From: Glandiceps talaboti
Lineage: Eukaryota; Hemichordata; Enteropneusta; Spengelidae
Direction: 5' to 3'
DNA: 64,000 nucleotides
NCBI RefSeq assembly: GCF_964340395.1
Contig: NC_135550.1
Location: 24,206,176-24,270,175 of the forward strand
In this document: one piece after another, positions 25,801 through 35,496 of the stretch
Layout of the letters: every line of letters starts with the position of its first letter
Numbering within the stretch: the first letter of the stretch is position 1
Notes under the pieces: generated by a model
Database searches by the model: none
What the model saw: the letters and a program-made list of their open reading frames with translations, nothing else
Told to the model about the DNA's origin: nothing
Translations under genes and position numbers: made by a program

Positions 25801-28800
25801 TTGGCTATTGTAATTTTGTTGTCAGTCAATATTCAAAGTAGGTACTATTGTTTTATTGGTTTCTAAAACTATAGCAGATTAGTCATTAGTAAACATCTAT
25901 TCAGACCAGTCAATGACATTTCATGACTCTGCAAATGTATTTGTATCTGTCATACTAGAAATTCAAATTTTAAATACCTGACAGGTATTAGAATATTTTT
26001 TTTAGCTGTCTGTTGTTTTCACAGTTATACATTGAACACCTTTTTCTAGATATTATGATTGATTTTTAACTCAAACTGCTCCTTATTATGTAGTAATACA
26101 GCTACTGTTCAACTTTTACATCAAAGTATTTCTCTGTTTCAAAGTGGAGCAGAAACCTGGACTGTCTCTATGAGTGACATTACAGTAAAATACAACTGAT
26201 TGGCTGTCTTGAAGTTTTGTCATATAACTGATTGGCTGTCTTGAAGTTTTGTCATATATTTGTATAATGAACCAACAATGTTGCTTACAGTATCAAAACT
26301 CTTCAGAAAAGCAAGGATGTCAGAAAACCAGATTTATAAGAGATTTATTTGTTGAGTGAGGTGTTGGACGACACATACTAAAGTCTTTACTGCTACTATT
26401 ACATGAAATTATCGCATTTCGTGGTGACACTGACAGAATTTTATCTTGTGATGGTTTGTTTTCACTCTGGACATAACACTTAACCTAAATATTTACTGTC
26501 TACATACGTGTGTAAATAAAATCGATAAAATCACTGTTGGTTAATTTAACGGCACCTCCTGTGAATTCCTTAACAGGTAAATATTTAGTCGTGTTGATTT
26601 GTGTAAAATGTGACAATGTAGTTTCAAGTTCTAACTATAAAGTAGACACAGTAAGTATCTGTAAATGCTAAAATATGTGCTTTGTTTTTCAAATTATCAT
26701 CATTTTGTATGAATATAATTCAATTATGTAATCAATGAATAAACATGCTGTATAGAATTAATTGAAAAATTCAAAGAGTGGGGGAAATGCAAATCTAAAC
26801 TAATGAAAAAAGAGTATGTGAATATTATACTTTTGAAGTTATTCCTATAAATCAAATATTTCATCAACATGTCTCCATCAGACTGCAGATGGATGGATAT
26901 GCATGTAGTGAGATATCTGTCCATGTGTACTGCTGAGGTTTAGGAACCTGGTAAAATAGCAGGGAAATCTAGTAAAACCTTCCACACCTTGTACCATGGT
27001 GGGGAATCTTAGTAAATGTGTTGGGAAGTCAGGTAGATTTTATATACTTACCACCCATAACATAAACACTGTTTGTGTATTCCTTGCGTGTGGTAACATC
27101 TTCTGCACTTGTGCTGCAAGGAGCAAATGGATGAGGATGTGATGGAAGATGATGACGAGGTACGTTTGGTTCTGTACCATCATACCTACACAGATGTAAA
27201 CTTGAATGCAATACATACACTAACCCACTGTTACTTGTATTTTGTGATATAATAAATATCCCCATGTGTGAACACACCTAAGGATAAAGTATTGGCATAT
27301 TTAATTGATTGAAATCATATTTATATTTTGAGTTGATGAAAAATATATCAAGTTTAGCAGTAATTACCACTGTAGGCAATGCTTTGTTGTGACACATGTA
27401 ACACCTTATTTATACACCCCTTAACTGAAATAAGGTGAAGAACAGGCTATTTGCATGTAGTTCCATATTGATAATTTATCCATTAACATGTACTTGCTAT
27501 TAACCAAATATAAATACTAAGTCACATGAGTGTATTTGATGATCTATTTCTGTATTTAAATTGTACACAAATGGTGCTGAAGTGCTGAGTGTAGCCTTTC
27601 CTGTATAGAAATAAGTTTGATGTTCAGAATAGCCAGAGATATAAATTATGAATGATGTTGACATCATGTGTATATGACTTGCGAGCATACTCTTTTACAT
27701 GTACATTGTACATATGCTATAGAGTTATAACCACCATGATGGGGTACTATTTACATGTACAGACACAAGTTGCAATTAAACTGCTCTTGTTATTTAAAGA
27801 CAATGACCTTTTCTGTTTTAAATAACTTCTACCATTGCCATCAGCTAGCTACAGTGGCCTTTTCTGTTCCAGTAATCTATGCCATTGTCACATATTGTAG
27901 AATAAAGTGACCACAATGAGATTGATCTCTTCTTAAAGCATCTTATACATGACTTTGTATATAAACCACTGATCGTGAAAAGTCTTTTTAAAAATCTCAA
28001 TACAGCAGTAGGGTGTAAGTTTATGGAATATATTTAAGTATGATTTTCATTGTAACATTCCATTTGTAACCCTGAAAGTGATCTGAACTGTATGTGATAT
28101 AGAGAGGATGGGAGTGGTTTCCTTACTGAACCCACTAGACCAACAATTATGATGTACATAAAGCGGTATGATACCCCCCCCCCCCCCCCCTCTTATCACG
28201 TCAGAATATGAATTTTTGTTATCCCATGTCACACTATTTATCATTATGTTTTCTTTGTGTATTACAGTCTAGCTCATGGAAGAAGATACGTAACATGGTT
28301 CACTGGTCCCCATTTGTGCAGTCCTTTAAGAAGAAGTACCCATGGGTTCAACTAGCAGGTCATCAAGGTAAAAGAAATAAAGACGATGTGTTTCATATCA
28401 TTTTATACTCAAATAATACTCGTTTTATGACTTTGGTCATTGAGGACTCTAAACTAAATATCATCATACACATTAACGTCACCATTATTATAAATTATTA
28501 AGACTTGTATGCTCTGAGTGACGTCAACATACTGAATATCAAATATTTAATATGGAGACTCTTCATACAAGTGTGTTGCTTGGTACAAAAGTCTATATAT
28601 ATAGTGGTAATGCTTACTATGTTATCAAATAACCAGTTGATGTTATCAAATGTACTATTCAGTTGAACGACTCGAAAATGAAACACGATTTTTCCATCTT
28701 TCATTTCCTGAAGATTACCATTATGGCTATTCATATTGTTTGTGATATATTCACAGCTTGATTGTAACATATACAGTTTCCCCTCCATTGTGTATGATTG

Positions 28801-31800
28801 TAGTCAAGTCAAGCCAGGGTGGACTGGTGTTGAACAGTCTTTACAGTTTATTGTACAGTGCAGTGTAGGGGTGGTGTTGAAACCTGCTCAGTTCATTGTA
28901 TACTGAGAGGTGGGAACCCTGCTCAGATTATAATTTATAGGGGTGGACTTGATCCCTGTACAGTGTATATTGCAGCAGGGGTAATATTCATTGTATATTG
29001 CAGTGTGGGCATGAACCCTACACAGTGTAGATTGCAGGGCTAGTGTTGAAGAAGTGGGCTTGAACCCTGCAGTGTACATTGCAGGGGTATAGTGACAATA
29101 GTGTAGTACAGGGTCACATGGCCATATACCCTGCACAGTGTACATTGCAGAGGCAGTGTTGAGGGGGGGGGGGGGGGGGGGGGGGGGGGGCTTGAACCCT
29201 ACACAAGTGTACATTGCAGGGATAGTGTTGAAGGGGTGGGCTGGAACCCTGCACAGGTTTGTTGTACAGTGCAGGGTTAGTGTGCAGGGGCATATTGTAC
29301 ATTGTACATTGTGCAGGGGTTGGCTTGAATCCTGCACTTGGAATATATATTTTAACTGTCATCTCTCCTCTGACTTCCCATGTTACTTCTTTGGACCTAC
29401 TATATTTTGGTATGGTAACAGAAAGACTAAGAGTTGTGATCACTGGTGTGTTACATATTCATTTAGAACCATTATGACTATAAAATTCAGACAAACATTT
29501 GACAGCAAACTACTACTGGCAAATATGCCCCTCAAACCATTATTAATACAATTACATGCATTTGTACATTTTATATTTGTGGTATGAATTACACAAAACA
29601 ATACAGTAACTCAGAAACTTGGCTATCTGGCTTGAAAATGTTGACTTGCCAGGAAATTCTTGAAGCCAGCATGTCAAGTCAGATAGCCAACCAAGTCTTT
29701 GGGCCATTATGTCAACTATTGTGCAATCCAAGCCATATCAATCTAATGCTTATGGAATGCCCGATTCACCCCTGAACTATCAAAAATCATGTCACACTGT
29801 CTAAAAACTGGTGTAATTATTTTCATATTTGTCAGTTGAGATTAAGGCTCAATGATTTCTCAGTTCATCCGTACCTTCTATCTGATGGGGTAAACAAACT
29901 TTAAGATGTTTACATTTTTCTTCTCTGGTTCACTGAATTATCTTGTCATTTGTGATTGATGATCTCATAATGTGACGTACATGTACTTGTCCTATTTCAT
30001 TGTATATACAAGTACAGTATCCCTACATGTACCTAGACTCCACAACATTGAATTTAGCAGTAGCTTAAATTCATACCCAAAGCGAACATTCAAACATCGA
30101 TCACATCAAAATTCTAGTCATGCTTGCAGACAGAGTAAGTTAGGACTCAATTCTGACATTGTTCCCTTACATACTAAACAGTTCCATACTACATGGACTT
30201 CCACGCTAAGTAAATGACATACAGTTAGCATGGGTTCTGTTCTACTTCATTTGAATGACATCACAAACTTTCATGTATTATAAACATATGGTATGCCCTC
30301 TGCACATTAATTCATTATGTGTACGTCATTCATTTCAAGTTTAGATTCAACAAACTTTAATTATTTCTCAGTTCTGACACTTGATAATAAATCTTCTGCA
30401 TGGAAAAGAAGGGTATACACAGGAAACAAAGAGTGCAGTGGCTGAAAATGATACTGAGCATTATACAGAACTGTCCACTGTGTCACTTTCATGACAAAGA
30501 CTGATCGTAAATGCTACCTAAATTTAGCTACTCTAAACTTTTACAGTTACAAAGGGCAACAGGTCATACTTTGATTCGGGGCTGAAACTTACATTTCTGA
30601 AATTGTGTCATGTTCATTACAGAATTTCTTGTCAATATCTACCACGATTCATACTGTATTTACATAAATATATTTCATAAACATCTTTAGAAAACTATTC
30701 CCTCTCCCTATTCCTATTTCAGTGTGTGTTTTTTACCGGTAGTTTGTCAAAGAACTCATTCATCTAAAATGTGAATTCAGGGCAGCATGATATGCCCTAC
30801 TGCATGTACTGGTAAAACCAACTAGAACTTAAGTTACTCAAGTGCCTTGACCTGACCTGTAAAGCACTGTGCCTGTACAACATGTGCAATGTTATTCATT
30901 TCTTGTCTGAAAAAAGTATTATCATCATGGCAACCATGACCATCTCATGCTATGTTTGCTTTCAGCTGTCCTTATGAAAATTGTAACCTCTACCATGTAT
31001 ATTTTACATTCAAATAAAGTTTCCATTTTGTCATATCACAGGTAATTTCAAAGCTGGGGACTGTGGTACTATACTGAAGAAATTCTGCCCAAAAGAACAA
31101 AGATGTTTGAAGGCATTGATGCTGGATGTGTTAAGACCGTATATACCAGAATACAAGGGAGAAGTGGAAAAGAATGGAGAAAGTATCCCTTTTGACACAA
31201 CTCATAATCAGTCATTCACATACATGTACATATGTTTATATGGGCTTGTCTGATATATGATGGTACAGTGATCTTATTTTATAAGTATTATTCTCACAGT
31301 GGTCTTCCTAACTACATGAGCACATTTGACAAAGTGTGATGTAACATCTACAGCCTGCCTGTGGGTATTAATGTTACCTTTCTAGGCACAGTGTAGGAAG
31401 GTGAATGCCAAGTCCAAGACACAGTCCAAGGACAAGGCACGGTGCATCTATTGTCAATTTCTCACTAGCAAACAGTGTGACCCTGATTTAGCTATGAACT
31501 TGTCAGGTCACATAAATATGTATTATTGTATATAACAGTGTTGAAAGCTGTCTCTGTGTTATTCTTATGTATGTGTTATGTCAATATCACATCAATGAAA
31601 AATGTGTTATTTACACAGACAGTTTCTGTTATCGACTTACAAGTAGTTTTGATGGTGGCAACACATTTTCATGAAAAATGAAGCAGTGGAGGACTTCTTG
31701 TAGAGAATTACTAATTTACTGATATTTTAACCCTTTCCAAAATGAGACCTCGTTTTCAAGTTGCTGTTACTTATGATATGACTCCTGCAATATCAATGTT

Positions 31801-34800
31801 TACAGTAAATACAGCATTTTACTATATATAGAAGTTAAAAGGTATGCTTGCCTAGGAACCCTTAAGAGTAGTGTAGTCAGACTACTGGTACGAGATTAAG
31901 AAATGCTATATATATATATATCTTCTCTCTATGCCATTCGTGTGACTTGCCATTACAAGAACCTTGGGAAGTGTGTGAATGAGTTACTGTGTTACTGAGT
32001 TACATGTACCATTTATAAATACTATCAGTAAAGCAATGATGGTTTATTTTTAGCAGCAATTTATTATGCTGTTGTATAACAACTTGTCATGGCACAAAAT
32101 AAACAATACATATTCACCCTCATGCAGATCAAAGTTTCCACTGAAAAAAATTCCATGGATACTTTTGTACTTAGAAGTCTAACTGGATTCAGTGTCTCTG
32201 GATAGAAACTGTCATCAGACAATTTTTTTCAAACAGAGCCCTTTAGTGTATAGTCATGGTTTTATGGACAGGTCTCATTCTTCAACTGACAACCTGCTTA
32301 ACCTTTTAACCCCCTATCTTCCTGTATTTGAGCATGTGCCATTAGAGGGTAACCCATTTCACCAACAAAAGAGGGCCAGGGTGATCGTTAAGATTGTGAA
32401 ACGACCTCTACATTGTGTTCTTTCTTTAATACTTTGATGTACGTGTTGTACATGTATAAAAATCCAGAATGTGCTCTGGTTCATGTCATTCAGTGTGTGT
32501 GGTTTGAATGAAACCCCTTTGAAAGATCCCTATCTCATTCACCTGATTTCGTTTGAGATTGATTTATTGTTTTATTAGCGCAATAAGATATACAATGTAA
32601 TGTGTGTTTATGACAGCAAGAAGCATGTTGCAATGATGACAGAATGCACCAACTTAAACCTAATTTTTGAACAATTCTGCTAGGTGGGGTGGGGGGGGGT
32701 ACAAAAACATTCTCAATACACCTTTGAAGAGAACAAAATACAGGTCTTCAATACATTATTTCCTTAACCTACATCAACCAGAATATGTTCAAATGCAAGA
32801 TTTACTTCAAGACTTTGATTCTCCATCAGTGATGGATTGTAAAATTGGTACAAGGTAAGTTCCAGAGTTATCATTCTTCAAGTATTTTTTTACCTGTTGA
32901 TGAACTTATGCACCATGATTAAGCAAAGAGTGTCCAAATGAAATATGAAAATAACAGTACATCTATGATGTGGAATGTACTAACCCTGTAGTTTGTTCTT
33001 ACAGGACGTACTTAGAAGATGAACTCACGAAAGCAAGAGAAAAACCAAAACTCAGAAAGGTAGGTAGTTGTTGATTCATCAAGCATTTTCCAATGATACT
33101 ATGTGTTTTGTTAGTCTCTTTCTGTTAAGAATCTCTACATCTAAAACAAAGTACACATATAATTGTAAAATTATAGTTGTGCTGTTTCTAAATATGAATA
33201 AACTTCAAAAATATTGCAAATGTTCCCGTAGAAGGAAGACTTGATCTTGATGAAATAGGGTCTTCTGTTTGTTCTGTTGTATGTTCAGCTGAAAGAATTT
33301 TCAAATATTAGATTTTCTTTACAAAATGTATTTCAAACATAACATAAGCATTAACAAACACTGTAAATACACTTGTTAGATGCTGTATCATCCAGTGTAT
33401 AGATATATTTTTCTTCATTCAGCCAGAAAATACTCGTGACCTAAGGGTTGTCACTACCTGTCTATCTACTCATAGTGACAAGGGCCCCTTTGGTCACTCA
33501 TATTTTTCTTGGCTGAATGAAGAAAAACAATGTGGAACAATATCTGTAATTGTCCAGAAAGATTTTACAGAGAAGAGAATAGTAGAACAGATAAACAAAT
33601 AGACATACTCTTCTGAAATGTTAACAGAAAAATTAACATTATAATTCTTTGGTTCATTAATATGCTTTTTAACAACAATGGTCATATTTACAAACAATCT
33701 TTTTTATCTTGGTTTTCAGGATATGTATCAAAAGATGATTGATATTGATCCAAATGAGCCAACTGCTGAAGAACATGAATTAGGTGCTATAACTAAACCA
33801 AGATATATGCAATGGAGAGAACATGTCAGTTCCTCTGCCAGTTATGGCTTTAGAATTGAAGGAATTAAGGTAATGTCAGATCTTAATACCATGATCTTCT
33901 CATTTATACACTTCACTTTCCACTGTGTGATTACAAGTTTTCATCTTCAGCTTTAATACTGAGTTTCAAGAATTAGTGTGGTTTCACAGAATTGTATCGT
34001 TATATGTTGTCTTATCAGTACTCATTGAAATTTATGCAGTGATAAGCAGGAACAGAAATCAAAAGCTCCTCTTGTTCAAGAGGAACTTTCAAGAAACTGA
34101 CAAGCCAGTTACTATAGAAACAGATTTGTTGGCAATAATGAATAGGAAAGAACTGATGTGTGAAGCATGATAACAAGTATAATAACATTTCTTTCTTTGC
34201 ATAATAGTACTACAGTGAAGGACTCTGTTTCTGACGTATATTTTCACACCTACATTGCCCCATAAAAAGTAGCATTCACCTTTATGTTGCCATGTAAAAA
34301 GTAGCATTCACCTTCATATACACTTTTGGTGTATGTAATATAGGTAAAGGAAATATACACTTTTAGTGCATGTAATATAGGTAAAGGAAATATACACTTT
34401 TAGTGCATGTAATATAGGTAAAGGAAATATACAATTTTAGTGCATGTAATATAGGTAAAGGAAATATACACTTTTAGTGCATGTAATATAGGTAAAGGAA
34501 ATATACACATTTAGTGCATGTAGGTTAAGTTAAATATACACTTTTAGTGCATGTGATGTAGATCAAGGGAATATACACTTTTGGTGCATGTGATGTAGAT
34601 CAAGGGAATATACACTTTTTGTGCTTATTTCACCTTTTACTGAATAGTAGCCATATTTGGTGTAAATATGGTTGCATCATTTCTGTATTCTTTGCACAGA
34701 AGTTCAGGAGCAAAAAGACATAGACATTTGATTAAAGTATTTGACCCTATGTTATCAGATATAACCTTTCTTTTGGTATCTTTCTATTTGACATTTTACC

Positions 34801-35421
34801 TGCAATGTCAAAATATTTCAAAAATCAATTTTGTGTATTAGTCACACAGAAGTCAAGATTAAAAGGGACTCTGTTTCCTACAAAGACTTGATTTAAATAA
34901 AATTAACGTTCACCATGGTTTTTTCTCAACAAAAGAACTATTCACAGTTGGTGTTCTTTGGCAACATAAATCATTCACCTTTGTCAGGATGACGCAACAA
35001 AATAGCCAGTCACACTTCATTAAGGATCACTTCCACTTCTTATGCTCATCAAGTATCATATACACCTTCATTGTAAAGATCTGTAGACATGAGTTCAGTG
35101 AAGTTACCAGGAATCCTAGATTGCTATTGTATGTATCCTGTCTAGTAGTAGTACATGATTGTGTAATTTCAAGGAATAGGGCTTTGATTCTTTACATTAA
35201 AAAAAAAAGAGGAATTTAAGTATAGTTGGATCATCATAAATGTATCAAGGGTGTTGACGAAGGAAAATTGTTGTTTGTATTTGTGCTAGATTGGAACATC
35301 AGTAGTAGAATATCCTTGTAAAAATATTGAGGGAGTTACAAATGATACACTAGTGGAGCACTACAGAAACATAAGAACTACAGGGGAGGTTATTTGGAAG
35401 GCTCTTCATGTGTTTACATCC

Positions 35422-35496
<75 letters not shown>

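Larger units (their letters stand above)
9307..28267 (+). other. ITPK intron 1 (about 19 kb)
   Basis: GT at 9307 and AG at 28266-28267. Besides the alternative first exon at 23581 it holds a 12-base C run (9338-9349), a candidate interspersed repeat (12574-12860), a degenerate repeat (14395-14640), a hairpin (17616-17676), a CA plus CTCA microsatellite, a palindrome, a higher-order minisatellite, a 32-bp duplication (26195-26258) and minus-strand exon-like ORFs. When the 23581 exon is used, 9307-23580 would be upstream sequence instead. Confidence 0.8.
22245..28788 (-). other. Candidate nested minus-strand coding exons (uncertain)
   Basis: Read on the minus strand. 28788-28618: ATG-started 57-codon frame ([14 protein letters not shown] at the start, NINWLFDNI at the end), with an in-frame TGA 18 bases upstream, ending phase 0 at GTAAGC. 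27185-27052: acceptor TCTGTGTAG and donor GTAAGT, in phase 2 and out phase 1, containing [18 protein letters not shown] and [11 protein letters not shown]. 22355-22245: acceptor GGGACAG and donor GTAAGT, phase 1 to 1, containing [20 protein letters not shown], with a possible half zinc finger (CxxC). The second and third are phase-compatible; the first and second are not, so an exon would be missing. A further phase-1 candidate is 16766-16674. No family is recognised; chance ORFs next to chance donors are a real alternative. Confidence 0.22.

Noticed and set aside
28888-29587. 149-codon open frames on both strands through the G run
   Set aside because: They consist of poly-Gly/poly-Pro and translated minisatellite; they depend on the exact homopolymer length.
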